From: Sipunculus nudus
Lineage: Eukaryota > Annelida > Sipuncula > Golfingiida > Sipunculidae
DNA: 64,000 bases
Direction of reading: 5' to 3'
Assembly (NCBI GenBank): GCA_026874595.1
Contig: CM049310.1
Coordinates: 22,856,058-22,920,057, forward strand
Under the pieces are notes generated by a model that worked only from the letters and a program-made list of their open reading frames with translations, searched no databases and was not told where the DNA came from. Shown piece after piece: positions 48,083 through 58,855 of the stretch. Position 1 is the stretch's first letter, and each line of letters starts with the position of its first letter. The translations under genes and the position numbers were made by a program.

Positions 48083-49234
48083 ATGGCTAGTTTCATTGGC
48101 CAGATTGAACCTTTTGATGAGTCAGGAGACTTTGAGACATATGCTGAGAGGCTGGAACTTTATTTAACCGCCAATGGCATAGATGATAGGAGGAAAGTAG
48201 CCTCTTTTCTAACATTAATTGGAGGTACATGCTTTGGACTTTTGAAGTCTTTACTTGCTCCCGCAAAGCCAGAACCGAAAACTCTGGAAGAGTTGATAAA
48301 GGTTTTAAAGGACCATTACAACCCAAATCCATTAGAAATTGTGGAGAGATTTAAGTTCCACAAATGCTATCAAACTGATGAACAGAACATTTCACAGTAT
48401 ATTGCTGCACTGAAGAAACAGGCATCACATTGTAACTTTGGTTATACCTTGTGTGAAAGACTACGTGATCAGCTTGTCGTTGGTATCCGCAGTGAAACTA
48501 TACAGAAGCGACTTCTCTCAGAATGTGATTTGGACTACCAGAAAGCTATCACTTTGTCCACAAGTTTGAAGACTGCTGCGAAGGACAGCCGTGAGTTAAG
48601 CAGTAAAGGCAAGATCAAGGCTCCATTTGCTGGGAGTTCGGTTTCGGTCCACAGTCTTCCGTCGAATCAGAGTAAAGGTCCACCGGGACGACGCTGTTAC
48701 AGATGCAACTCGCCATCACACTTAGCGAAAAAGTGCCGTTTTAAGACTGCTGTCTGCCGTGGATGTTCAAAGACTGGACATATAGTTTCTGCTTGTTTGA
48801 GCGCTAAGAAGTCTGGTGTAAAACCTGGTGTAAATTCTGCTAGTGGTAATATGACTCAGTCCCAGACAACACAGCGTAAACGTTACAAACCAAAACCTTC
48901 TGTAAATGCTATTATGTCAGACAGTGATGACCCCCTTGATGATTTGGACTTGCCACAAGTGTTATCTCATATGTTCTTTAATGATGGTGACTCACATGAT
49001 GATGTATTATGGGTTGATATGCAGATAAATGGAAAACAGGTAAAGATTGAGGTTGATACAGGTTCAAAGGTTTCCATTATACCTCTTGATATGTACAATG
49101 AGATGTTTAGTGATAAACATTTGATGAACACAAAGCTGCAGGTTAATACCTATACTGGTGAGCCAGTTCGCCCCGCAGGCGTTATGGATGTAAAGGTAGT
49201 CTATAGGATGGTTCACAAAGTAAGTCGCGCTTGA
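48083..49234 (+). CDS. Gypsy element 2 gag with fused protease
   Basis: Open frame that starts at 48020, but the first codon matching a gag N-terminus is the Met at 48083 (MASFIGQIEPFDESGDFETY). Domains: a retrotransposon capsid region to about residue 170 (LLKSLLAPAKP, YNPNPLEIVERFKF); two zinc knuckles at about residues 205-245 (CYRCNSPSHLAKKC and CRGCSKTGHIVSAC); and an aspartic protease with IEVDTGSKVSII near residue 330. The frame breaks near 49210-49234 before the protease ends; LLGRQWL continues in another frame. The gag product packages element RNA and the protease matures it. The gag part looks undamaged. Confidence 0.9.
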   Translation: MASFIGQIEPFDESGDFETYAERLELYLTANGIDDRRKVASFLTLIGGTCFGLLKSLLAPAKPEPKTLEELIKVLKDHYNPNPLEIVERFKFHKCYQTDEQNISQYIAALKKQASHCNFGYTLCERLRDQLVVGIRSETIQKRLLSECDLDYQKAITLSTSLKTAAKDSRELSSKGKIKAPFAGSSVSVHSLPSNQSKGPPGRRCYRCNSPSHLAKKCRFKTAVCRGCSKTGHIVSACLSAKKSGVKPGVNSASGNMTQSQTTQRKRYKPKPSVNAIMSDSDDPLDDLDLPQVLSHMFFNDGDSHDDVLWVDMQINGKQVKIEVDTGSKVSIIPLDMYNEMFSDKHLMNTKLQVNTYTGEPVRPAGVMDVKVVYRMVHKVSRA

Positions 49235-49239
49235 AACTG

Positions 49240-49611
49240 TACGTAATTGATGGTGTAAGACCGCCATTGCTAGGTCGACAGTGGCTAAGGTATATAAGAC
49301 TTAACTGGCAGAGTCTTACAGGTTCATTGCTACAACACGTCAGGCTCTGATAGCTTGAAAGATAAAGGTACTAAGATACTTGATAAATACAAGTGATGAG
49401 TTGGGTACCATGCAACACATAACTGCTAAACTTGAAGTTAAGGAGAATAGTACTCCTAAGTTTGTGAAAGCACGAACTGTACCATTTGCTTTACAGGGTA
49501 GAGTATCAGACGAGCTGGATAGATTAGAAAAGCTCGGTATCATTGTAAAGATTGACCATTCAGAATGGGCAGCGCCCATAGTTCCTGTTGTTAAGTCAGA
49601 TTCTAGTATTG
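49240..49611 (+). pseudogene. Gypsy element 2 pol, first part (protease end to RT start)
   Basis: Protease C-terminus (LKLYVIDGVRPPLLGRQWL) in a shifted frame, then the RT N-terminus (HITAKLEVKENSTPKFVKAR, SEWAAPIVPVVKSD). It is cut at about 49611, where foreign sequence begins. The missing residues before GDFKVTVN resume at 51847. Confidence 0.88.
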
Positions 49612-50404
49612 CCAAACATGAGTTCAAACGGAGTAAATCCGAGTGACTCCTGGACTGAATCCCTAACCGCAAATAACAATAGCGGGACCCCTTCGTCCCA
49701 ATCCCTCTTGTTATGAAAACAATAAGTCTTCAACATGGTTTTCAGAGTAGAATGAAATCTCTCTAAAGCACCCTGGGATTGCGGATGATATGCACTTGAC
49801 AAGATCTGATTAACACCTAATTTATTTGTCAGCTGTTGTAATAATCCAGATGTAAAATTTGACCCTTGATCTGATTGAATTTCTTTAGGCATACCAAACA
49901 TTGTAAAGAATTTTATCAAAACTTTAGTGATAGTTTTGGTTTTGATAATTCTCAAAGGAATGGCCTCTGGATATCTTGTTGCAGTACACATGATGGTCAA
50001 CAAATATTGATTTCCATTTTTAGTTTTTGACATTGGACCAACACAGTCTATAATAATTCTAGACATGGCTTCTTCCATGACTGGAATTGGTTGTAATGGA
50101 GCTTTTGGAGAATCATGACTGTATTTTCCTACCATTTGACAAGTATGGCAAGTTTTACAAAATCTAGCTATATCTTGATTCATTCTTGGCCAAAAGAAAT
50201 GCCTTAGTATCTTTTCTTTAGTCTTGTTTACACCAAAATGTCCTGACAAAGGTGATTCATGGGCTATCTTCATTATTTCTGATCTATACACTTCAGGAAT
50301 CACAATCTGATTTACTGTAGCCCAGTCCTCTGTTGAGGGAATATCTTTAGGTTTCCATTTTCTCATCAAAATATCATTTAGTATGAAATAACCAGATGAT
50401 ATTT
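49612..50404 (-). pseudogene. Integrase fragment of the nested element
   Basis: An undamaged gypsy-type integrase core on the minus strand. It holds a zinc-binding region (HESPLSGHFG through CKTCHTCQ) and catalytic acidic residues in IIIDCVGPM, IQSDQGSNFTSG and SQGALERFHSTLK. It ends at FTPFELMFGN, where host pol sequence begins, so the C-terminal domain is missing. Its start is fused to a truncated LTR at about 50400 instead of following RNase H. Confidence 0.88.
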
Positions 50405-50408
50405 TTAG

Positions 50409-50640
50409 TGTCTGTGGACCTTATCGTAATATCAATCGATCCACTTTTAAATTCCAGTTCAGGTTGTTTAACCGCTGTTAATGAATGAATGAAAACGTTC
50501 TCTTTGTCCGTTTATTTGTTGTTGCCGGAGTTCAATAGGTGACTGTAAGCGACACGGGTCAACGCGTTCCTGTTGTTCCTGGGTCGATGGTTCTAAGGTC
50601 CATCCGTGAGTGCCCTGCCATCGCGTACGGACATACATCA
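50409..50640 (-). repeat. Nested element LTR-like repeat, copy 1
   Basis: 232 bp, TGTCTG to CATCA on the plus strand. It directly follows a polypurine-like tract on the minus strand, so it acts as the 3' LTR of a minus-strand element. It is truncated at its far end by the integrase fragment. Confidence 0.85.
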
Positions 50641-51056
50641 ATCACACCATCCTCCTAAAAAAGAAAATTTTATGATATTTTCATGAGTAAAATTTTACAA
50701 TATCTGAAATATATACCTTTGGGTGATATGATATACATATGAGAAATATAATTATGTTAACATGAGGATATAAACTTTTATAATCTACAATATCATTTAT
50801 AATTGACATCAATAGCCATCATTTCCTTTCTTGCGAACATATGCAAATAATCTATCCAATTCATTTTAACTTTACTGTGATAATACACACACTAATAACA
50901 AAACCATCGAACACTACTACGACTTGCGCAAAATAACATCCCTGTGACTAATGCACAATTCATCCTACTAGCTTACAACGCATAGTAGCTACTGCTTCTC
51001 AATGTAACATCTTCATCCATATCCATCTCTAACAATACAATTCAAATACAAATTTA

Positions 51057-51257
51057 TCAATAACATCTAGACAATGCGTCAGCGATGACATTATCCTTTC
51101 CTCTTATGTGTTTCACAATGATGTCATACTCTTGTAAGAGTAGACTCCAATTTAATAACCTCCTGTTCTTGTTCTTCATTCTACTCAAGAACACTACAGG
51201 GTTATGATCAGTATAAATCACTAATGGATGAAAAACTGACTCACAAATATAGTACAA
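51057..51257 (-). pseudogene. RNase H fragment of the nested element
   Basis: 66 codons on the minus strand: HPLVIYTDHNPVVFLSRMKN, then LLNWSLLLQEYDIIVKHIRG and GKDNVIADALSRC, the C-terminal half of gypsy RNase H. A stop follows two codons after ADALSRC. In most gypsy elements integrase continues from here; in this copy only untranslated DNA and the LTR follow. Confidence 0.85.
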
Positions 51258-51612
51258 AATATATATAATTATTTAAACAAACATTATTTACAATATATAC
51301 AATACATCAACACAAAGTCTCTAACACATTATAACTAAATCTAGGTGCGGTACAAAATGAAGAAATACTTATCTGCTGTAAATCAAAGTCAGGGGTGCTG
51401 GTTCGACGAAATAAAAATGACTCGGGGTTGCTCTGAGGAGTCATAACGAAAGTTCAGTTCATAGTCCGTGCACAGCCATAATAAAGTCCAAAACGTCCAA
51501 AATGCCTCCGCCTTTTTACAAGGAGACTTCACATCATCAGGCCTGGATATCCCTGGATATCAGTTCTTGTTTGCAACCCCATTCAAAATCACTAAATGAA
51601 GGGTATTTATAG

Positions 51613-51844
51613 TGTCTGTGGACCTTAACGCAATATCGATCGATCCACTTTTAAATTCCAGTTCAGGTTGTTTAACCGCTGTTAATGAATGAATGAAAAC
51701 GTTCTCTTTGTCCGTTTATTTGTTGTTGCCGGAGTTCAATAGGTGACTGTAAGCGACACGGGTCAACGCGTTCCTGTTGTTCCTGGGTCGATGGTTCTAA
51801 GGTCCATCCGTGAGTGCCCTGCCATCGCGTACGGACATACATCA
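51613..51844 (-). repeat. Nested element LTR-like repeat, copy 2
   Basis: 232 bp, nearly identical to 50409-50640. Similarity ends at a TATAAATA (minus strand) just beyond it, which suggests the full LTR was longer. Its right end abuts host RT sequence. Confidence 0.85.
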
Positions 51845-53261
51845 CAGGCGACTTTAAAGTTACAGTCAACCCGTGTTTGAATATATGCCAGTATCCTACC
51901 CAGCGTATTGATGAAATGTTTGCCACTCTAAGCGGAGGTGAAAAATTCACAAAAATTGATTTGGCCCATGCTTACCAACAGATGATACTTCATCCTGAAT
52001 CTAGAGAGTACTTAACAATTAACACCTCTCGTGGTTTATACCAGTATACCAGATTAGCATACGGTGTGGCATCAGCGCCAGGCCTATTTCAGCAGGCCAT
52101 GGACCAGATCTTGCAGGGATTACCCCGTGTATTATGTTATCAAGATGACATATTGGTAACAGGTGTTGATGATGAGGATCACTTAGCCAATCTTGAGGCT
52201 GTGTTGAGAAGGCTCTCATAATATGGGCTTCGCGTTAAGCGTAAGAAGTGCGACTTCTTCCGTGACTCTGTCACATACTTGGGACATACAATTAACAAAG
52301 ATGGTCTCCAGACATCAGAGGAGAAAGTGCGTGCTATCTTAGATGCACCAGTCCCTAGGAATGTATCCCAGTTAAGATCATATCTTGGGATGATTAACTA
52401 CTATAGGGCATTTCTTCCAAATCTTGCTACTGTGTTGAATCTATTGAATACTATATTACAGTATTACAGAAGAACACAACCTGGGAATGGACAGAGCAAT
52501 GTCAACACTGTTTCCAGGAAAGTAAGAATTTGGTAGTGAACTCTGATATTTTAGTTCATTATGACATGTCAAAGCCCTTAATACTTGCCACAGACGCTTC
52601 ACCATATGGTATAGGTGCAGTGCTCTCCCACATGATTGATGGAGAAGAGCGACCCATAGCGTTTGCATCTCGTACACTTAACAAGACTGAAAAGCAATAT
52701 TTACAAATTGACAAGGAAGCCTTAGCTATAATATTTGGTGTCAAAAAGTTTCATCAATATATTTATGGCAGGCATTTTACATTAGTTACAGATCATAGGC
52801 CCCTTACTGCCTTGTTTGGCCCTACAAAGCCTATTCCGACTCTCGCTGCTGCGCGAATGCAACGTTGGGCTTTAACTTTGAGTGCATATAACTACACAAT
52901 CCAATACAAAACTTCTGAAATGAATGTTAATGCTGATTGCTTTTCCAGATTACCTCCGGACACTCAAAAAGGTCGTGAGTCTGAAGCTGACCAGGTAGAA
53001 ATGTTTCATATGTCTATGTTTGACCAATTACCACTCACTGCCGAGCAGGTGAAGAGAGCTACCTGTAAGGACACATTGCTTTCTAAGGTATATACAATTA
53101 ATATGAGTGATTGGAGAAAGGAACATGGTAAAGACCCTGAGCTTAAACCTTTCTATAATCGCCGCCTAGAGATAAGTACACATCATGGATTGTTTACTCT
53201 GGGGCATACGTGTTATTATTCCTTCCAAATTACAATCACATGTGTTACAAGAACTGCATGA
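51845..53261 (+). pseudogene. Gypsy element 2 RT and RNase H
   Basis: RT resumes with GDFKVTVNPCLN, then TKIDLAHAYQQMIL, GVASAPGLFQQAMDQIL and catalytic YQDDILVTG; the active site is intact. There is one in-frame stop (TAA at 52219-52221) and a frameshift near 52460. RNase H is open from 52530: LILATDASPYGIGAVLSH, KEALAIIFGVKKFHQYIYG, VTDHRPL and ADCFSRLP. Another frameshift lies near 53190, at the start of the integrase. Confidence 0.92.
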
Positions 53262-54568
53262 CGGACACTCCGGTATTGTACGCATGAAGTCACTAGCTAG
53301 AAGTTTTATCTGGTGGCCCGGCATTGATACCGCGATTGAGAAAATGGCCAAAAGTTGTCATAGCTGTCAACAAGTACAGGCTGCCAGTGTCAGCACCAGT
53401 ACATCCATGGTCTCTTCCTACTGGACCATGGCAACGCGTACATTTAGATTTTGCAGGACCATTCATGCAAAATATATACTTAGTAGCTGTTGATGCCTTC
53501 TCGAAATGGCCTGAAATTACTATAATGAAGAGCACCACTGCTGCTGAGACTGTGAAAGTGGTTCGCGGATATTTTGCTCAACACGGTATACCATTACAGA
53601 TCGTGACAGACAATGGCCCTCAATTTGTCTCGGAACATTTTAAAACTTTCCTGAAAACCAACGGAGTTAAACATGTACTTACTCCTCCGTATTTTCCTGC
53701 AACCAATGGGTTGGCAGAACGGATGGTGCAGTCATTTAAACATGCTATGAAATCTGCAACCAATGATCAAGTTACCCTTGAAGAGGTGCATAAATTTCTG
53801 TTAAGGTATAGGATTACACCTCATACAGTCACAGGAGAGACACCTGCCAAGTTGCTAGTAGGCAGATCCCTCCGTATAAAACTTGATTTAATTCGTCCTG
53901 TCTCATCCCCTGTACAGTCAAAGCAGACTTTTAAGGTGTCCTCACCAAAGTCCGCACGTCAGCTTTCTGTGGGACAATCTGTTTGGATTCGCAACTTTGC
54001 CCGTGGAGATAAATGGTTACCGGGGAGAGTTGTATATTGTAGTGGTTTGAGACATTATAAAGTTGAAACACAGAATGGACGTTTGTGCAGGAGGCACATT
54101 GATCAGTTGAGAGAAAGAGATGAATCTGTTAGTGATAGTGAAAACCTAAGTGTAGATGATGATAGTGTCTCTGATATTGTAGATCCTGAAATTGGTGATG
54201 ATCATGAGAGTGTAGATGGTGCATTTTCAGCTATTTCTGATATTAATTTGGTTCCTGATCAGAATGTGACTATTAGTCCCAGCAGTGTCTCTGATATTGT
54301 AGATCCTGAAATTGGTGATGATCATGAGAGTGTAGATGGTGCATTTTCAGCTATTTCTGATATTAATTTGGTTCCTGATCAGAATGTGACTATTAGTCCC
54401 AGCACATCTCAGACTGTAGATTCAGGTGAAACAGATGTACAAAGTGAAAGCATTAACTCTGAAAGCACTAAACCTAATGTAGAACAGAGAACACATGATC
54501 AGAAAGTAAGAAAATCAGATAGAGTGAAAAGAACTCCTAACAGATATCATGATGAGTTCAAAGTATAA
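53185..54568 (+). pseudogene. Gypsy element 2 integrase
   Basis: The zinc-binding part is in one frame at 53185-53400 (HDGHSGIVRMKSLARSFIWW, CHSCQQVQ). The catalytic core continues in a second frame from about 53390 to 54568: LVAVDAFSKWPEI, TDNGPQFVSEHF and TNGLAERMVQ keep the DDE triad. An SH3-like end follows (VGQSVWIRNFARGDKWLPGR), then an acidic tail with a perfect 40-residue duplication and a basic terminus (RKSDRVKRTPNRYHDEFKV). One frameshift separates the two parts, so no intact integrase is encoded. Confidence 0.92.
54164..54403 (+). repeat. Perfect 120-bp tandem duplication in the integrase tail
   Basis: Copies at 54164-54283 and 54284-54403 are identical and in frame, repeating 40 acidic residues that begin SVSDIVDPEIGDDHE. 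Confidence 0.97.
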
Positions 54569-54895
54569 GATGTTCAGTTATCATTATTGAATAAGGTTTT
54601 CACATGCTTTTATATGTTATGATAACGTTGCATTATAGGTGCATGGAATTGTATAACTTTATGTAAATGTATAAAGTGTAACAGTGAATATGGTAAATAA
54701 ACAAGCTGTAAAAGTCAAAATACAGTATAGTAAAAATATGTAAAGATAAAGGTGTATAACTGGAACTACAGAACACATACTCAGTTAACAGGATATCACA
54801 GGTTTCTTTATTTCATATCACAGATACTTGTATTGAATATCACAGATCTCTTTGTGGTACATACTAGTTTGAAGTTTACTGATCACTATAAGATT

Positions 54896-54909
54896 AAGTG
54901 GGGAGGAGA
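54896..54909 (+). other. Polypurine tract of gypsy element 2
   Basis: AAGTGGGGAGGAGA directly precedes the 3' LTR, the position and composition expected for plus-strand priming. Confidence 0.85.
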
Positions 54910-55138
54910 TGTCATGTATTTGCAATTATTTAAAGATGATAATGACTAAACGTAATATTTCCAAGGTGTAATCGCTCTGCAGACTAATATATATGCGACA
55001 CCAGTTTGTATGTGTAATACGTAGCGGAATGTGTATGCTACGTCATCCAAAGTTGTGTTCCGCTAGTCGGGTATTAAAGTTGTAAGTCAAGTGAACGTCT
55101 TGTGGGTTTCTGCTACCTCGTTGACAAAATACATAACA
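54910..55138 (+). repeat. 3' LTR of gypsy element 2
   Basis: 229 bp, TGTCATG to CATAACA, paired with 47466-47692. Confidence 0.96.
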
Positions 55139-55639
55139 TATGGAGGATGTATCAGCCTTTAATTTTGAATGTTTATCCATCTTGTATAGCTTTGTTGTAG
55201 ACCAGACAGGTGCCACAACCAGCTGTCCCGGTTTTATGGATGACATATTATAGTACACTTTTTCTCAGATTGGTGTCTCGGCCTGAAATTTGGTAAGGTG
55301 TATCATCTGTAGATCTGTTTTTAATGAAAATTGCACATATATGAGGTGTTTAATTGGCATCACTGATGCCACAAATTTGGAGTCATGTCATGTCAGGAAA
55401 ATTCCTTGCCTTACTTTACCCATGCCTCTGTGATTAGGTGGACAAACATAGTCGCTTGGCGACTACCCGTATTCTAGTTGTGGACTCTGTTCACGAAGCA
55501 GCTCCAGGTAAAGGGGAGTGCCAGGGAGAGATTGACTAATTTCTTCTGGTTGCAAGACTGTTCGAAAACGTTTATATAAATGTTTAAAATACGGTGTAGC
55601 AGGAACTCATGTTATACACGATGGGGACTAGATATCACA
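55139..55639. other. Right flank of gypsy element 2: GGCGCC-type module repeat, then no gene
   Basis: 55139-55380 resembles the module family at 47225-47465 (for example a degenerate ACAGGTGCCACAACCAGCTG and TCGGCCTGAAATTTGG). The rest up to copy C shows nothing recognisable. Exons 8-10 of copy C would be expected here but are absent. Confidence 0.45.
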
Positions 55640-55762
55640 AGTGGCGTAATTGTTGTGTATATTTCAGCTACAGCTACAGATACGAAAGTGTTCAGGAATA
55701 GATTTCCTGAGAGCTATCCGGTATTCAAACTCAGGCCGTTATACACGAGACCACACGTGAAC
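55640..55762 (-). pseudogene. Copy C exon 7 remnant (5' half)
   Basis: After CTGCAG it reads FTCGLVYNGLSLNTG, a TAG stop, then LSGNLFLNTFVS. Similarity fades near 55640. Confidence 0.82.
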
Positions 55763-56209
55763 CTGCAGTAATGAGAAGCATGCATATTTCAGAATAATAT
55801 TATGTAAAGGCCTTACCCTCAATATTTGGCAATTTAATTGGATCAATATGCCTACTTTTACATAGGCTTAAGCATAAACTAGCTTCTCGTTCATAATTTT
55901 AAATATTCTTTTTTTTTTTTCAAATATTAAATTTCTTGCCAAAGTTGACTTTGACATTTCGTTTGAAAATATAGTAATTTTCCTTTTACTCATGCGTTCC
56001 TAACTTATTTGTGCTTGGGGTGGGCTAAAAAAATATAATAAGAAATTCCAGCGATAGCCCCAACTTGATCATTTTATGATTAACGCCCTTTTCAAATAAA
56101 CACGATCTGATTATCAATACTACCAGACTTTCTGTTGCTAACTTTCTTTGACTTTACGTCACAGTTCCCTACACAGTCACAGAACTTTCAGGGGTTAGGA
56201 GAAAACCAC

Positions 56210-56292
56210 CAGATCAGGTATTCTATCAGTGTCTGTGTCCTCAAGTTTGCCTTTTTAAATTAATCGAAGAATGTTTCTTCAGACTCTGCTTC
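56210..56292 (-). pseudogene. Copy C exon 6 remnant
   Basis: 83 bp after ATACAG. It has a TAA stop inside the LDLFK motif and ends EYLI before GTGGTT. Confidence 0.84.
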
Positions 56293-56486
56293 CTGTATTG
56301 AGTAAAAGTAATTTATCATCAGTAATGTAAGTGCATCAGTAGTGTGTTATTTTTTAACCCTTTACATGTTTTGTTAACACAATTTTTATAAATTATGGAA
56401 AAGTATGGAAAATCCCAATTCGCATAAGAATGATTGTCCTTCTATATGCCAAGATATTTAGATCGGTTTGCAAGACGTGTACCCAC

Positions 56487-56613
56487 CTTTTCTGTATTAA
56501 AGAGGATTTGTCCTGGCAACGTTCTCCCGCTCATGAAGGCAGATTTTTTTAAAACCTTGATGGTCTTCTCATGGTGACTTTGACAATCAGCCAGCGCGGA
56601 GACTGACAAAAAA
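56487..56613 (-). pseudogene. Copy C exon 5 remnant
   Basis: SPRWLIVK is visible after a 2-bp loss. It ends FNTEK before a GTGGGT donor, in register with the exon 5 ends of A and B. Confidence 0.85.
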
Positions 56614-57076
56614 CTGTGATTTACAGTAGATAACCAAATCAAAACCTCCAAAACCAACATTGGATTCAATATTAAACTTAGATGATTAACACTTGTTTTG
56701 GGCCACTTACAAACATCGGCCCATGCACTAGTATTGACATTTTGTTAACGGCCAACCAGGGTACGTTCTGATTGATTCTTGTTTGAGCGTTTCTAGATAT
56801 GTACTTCGAGATTGATAACTCGTGAAACTTTCTCTATTTATCCTGATGCATGAGTTGTCCCGTTGTATATTCTTTCTTCCCATTAACGTGACTATGTAAT
56901 AAATGATGGTTGACCAAAGACCTACCCTGTGTTGAGCGCATGGTATTGACATATCTGAGCATTGAAGCCCAACAATAAAACCTTTCACTAATTTAATAAT
57001 TTGAAGTGAAACCCACCTCTGCGACATGAAAAAATAATAATAAAAAATAAGAAAGTCAGTAAGACTGAATATCAGC

Positions 57077-57248
57077 ATACGACAACGCAGCAAGCATCAC
57101 AGCAGTCGGTATCCCCATGACAACATGGAGCATATGGAAATCTGTGACCCCGAAGGCTACACCGGACATCAGCATTAACCCCATGGAATAAATACAGCAA
57201 TACAGCATCAAAGCCTGCACCCGCCAGCGGGGTCAATAACTTCAGCCG
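57077..57248 (-). pseudogene. Copy C exon 4 remnant
   Basis: The acceptor TTTCAG is kept. A one-base deletion breaks GPRWRVE, and the donor position reads CTGATA, so it is lost. Confidence 0.82.
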
Positions 57249-57748
57249 CTGAAAGTATACAGGAAGACAATTGTGAATAAGGTAAAATAACAATTCTAAC
57301 CAGCATTATATGTTAATAAGGATATCAAAATTGAAAGCGGGAGAGGCAGTTTATAGTGTATGGGCCTTATACATGTACTTCAAGAGGAACTTTCTCGGTG
57401 AAAAATGGTCGTGGTCGTGTTAAACAAATGTACACACATTTTTCACGAATCGACCAGTTTATCTGATGCAGGAATTCAAAAATCTTATAGTCTATTATGA
57501 CAAAGCCGTATCTGACTCTTACAGTATATAGAGTAGTGACGATATATTACAACAGATCGCCATTTTTTGTGAATCAAGCATTTGTCATGTAGTGAACGCC
57601 TGTTGCCAGTCTGCTTCATGCTGTCAAACTTACAACATCTCTGTATTTTGAGTCATCATTTAAAGGGTAACATCACCATATTCAAATCCAATATGGATAT
57701 GTTTACAATAGATTACGGTCGACAGGGATGAAAATAAGTAAAATTAAC

Positions 57749-57899
57749 CTATGACGAATCCCGCGAAGAAAGCGTTGTATTTACATATTCACGAGAAGTA
57801 TTTCAACACGAAGACACAACGTTCCTGATGAAGGCGCCCGATACGGTAAATACCGCGCTACCAAATGTGGCCTTCAACACGATCTTTCGGCGTCCGATC
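57749..57899 (-). pseudogene. Copy C exon 3 remnant
   Basis: Starts IGRRKIVLKATFGSAVF like copy B. It is 4 bp short, which shifts the frame. Both splice sites are still recognisable (TTACAG, GTTAAT). Confidence 0.86.
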
Positions 57900-58471
57900 C
57901 TGTAATAAACCTTATGTATATGAAGAAGTGGCAAAAATGCAGCTTTAGGCGTATTTATCAAAGAAAATCTTCAGAAATAATTTAAGTCGCACTGAAATTG
58001 GTAAATGATATACTATCTACTACAAAAGAAATTCTTTTATATTCAGCAGCAGTAGCATTTAAACCGCTCTTGAATTTAATAAAAAAATAAACAAGATGTA
58101 ATCGTGACATAGTCGCAAACCCTGTTCAGCAGACAGCTATAAATGATAAAATAGCATTCTCATATCTGGGAGAACGGGCAATATTAGGTAGAGCTTATAA
58201 AATGGGGACATTTTCTAAGTTTTGTCATTGGTCCTCCTGGGTTGGGCCCCTATTTTTCCTAAACCGTGGGTTTGCCCACGGAAGGGGAATGGGACTGGCC
58301 ATGAATTCCATACGGCACTTTAAGCTCCACTTATTTATTTGTATGTGTGTTTTAGCTGTGTGTGTTAGCTTTTCAAGATGTCGATTAGTATTACGATCAG
58401 ACAAACAGACAGAGAGTGAGATAAATTTAATATGGAGGGCAATTATTCTTTGACAAAACATCGAAACCTAC

Positions 58472-58855
58472 CTCACTGCTGACTATGCATGGAAACAAAC
58501 CCCATTATGGCCAAACACCCACGATGAACATTCCTCGGTGGTTGTATTTTGGAGGTAAGATCCAATCAAGCTGAGTAATTCGCTGTCTGTGCAGCTCGAG
58601 CAGTCCAAGTCGTACATTAAACAAGAATCATACTTATGTTCATCCATGGGGATGGACATAAACCGCTGCTGCTCACGAGAGAACTTGAGCAGACGATCCA
58701 GGTTGCACCAATTAATGATCTTGCTTGTTGGTCAAAACGTTCACAGCGGCAATCTGCTATCCATGCAATACAGTCAACGGGGCAACCAGACAGCAGATAC
58801 AGAACTGGTAACAGCCAAAGTATCCAATGAGGTAGAATATTTTCTCATACTCCAT
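58472..58855 (-). pseudogene. Copy C exon 1 remnant
   Basis: ATG at 58855, MEYEKIFYLIGYFGCYQFC, then a TAG stop about 33 codons in. Later parts are frame-shifted but align with the first extracellular loop. The donor GAGGTAGG is retained. Confidence 0.88.

Larger units (their letters stand above)
49612..51844 (-). mobile_element. Rearranged LTR element nested in gypsy element 2 pol
   Basis: Minus-strand order: LTR-like repeat (51844-51613), leader-like sequence with a TATAAATA next to it, an RNase H fragment (51257-51057), untranslated DNA, a purine-rich AGGAGGATGGTGTGAT (50656-50641), a second LTR-like repeat (50640-50409), then an integrase fragment (50404-49612). The two 232-bp repeats differ at three positions by eye. 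No target duplication is seen, and a few host codons are missing at the junction, so this is not a simple clean insertion. Confidence 0.8.
47466..55138 (+). mobile_element. Ty3/gypsy LTR retrotransposon 2, with a nested insertion
   Basis: 7.67 kb bounded by 227- and 229-bp LTRs (TGTCATG to CATAACA) with 4 substitutions and 2 single-base indels between them by eye. The order is 5' LTR, primer-binding site, gag-protease, RT, RNase H, integrase, polypurine tract, 3' LTR. Pol is split by 2.2 kb of other LTR-element DNA at about 49612-51844 and has further frameshifts, so this copy is inactive. TGGAG precedes the 5' LTR and occurs two bases after the 3' LTR, an imperfect hint of target duplication. 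Confidence 0.95.
55640..58855 (-). pseudogene. SLC22-family transporter, copy C (pseudogene)
   Basis: Recognisable remains of exons 1, 3, 4, 5, 6 and 7 in the same order and orientation as A and B. Lesions: TAG in exon 1 where A and B have GYQ; no exon 2; exon 3 is 151 bp instead of 155; a one-base loss in exon 4 at PRW and a lost donor; a two-base loss at the start of exon 5; TAA in exon 6 at LDLF and a six-base loss; TAG in exon 7 at the start of LSG; and exon 7 decays after its first half. Exons 8-10 are missing. No functional transporter can be made. Confidence 0.92.

Noticed and set aside
50641-51612. Reading the nested element on the plus strand
   Set aside because: A polypurine tract and RNase H are both on the minus strand, and no primer-binding site follows the left repeat on the plus strand.
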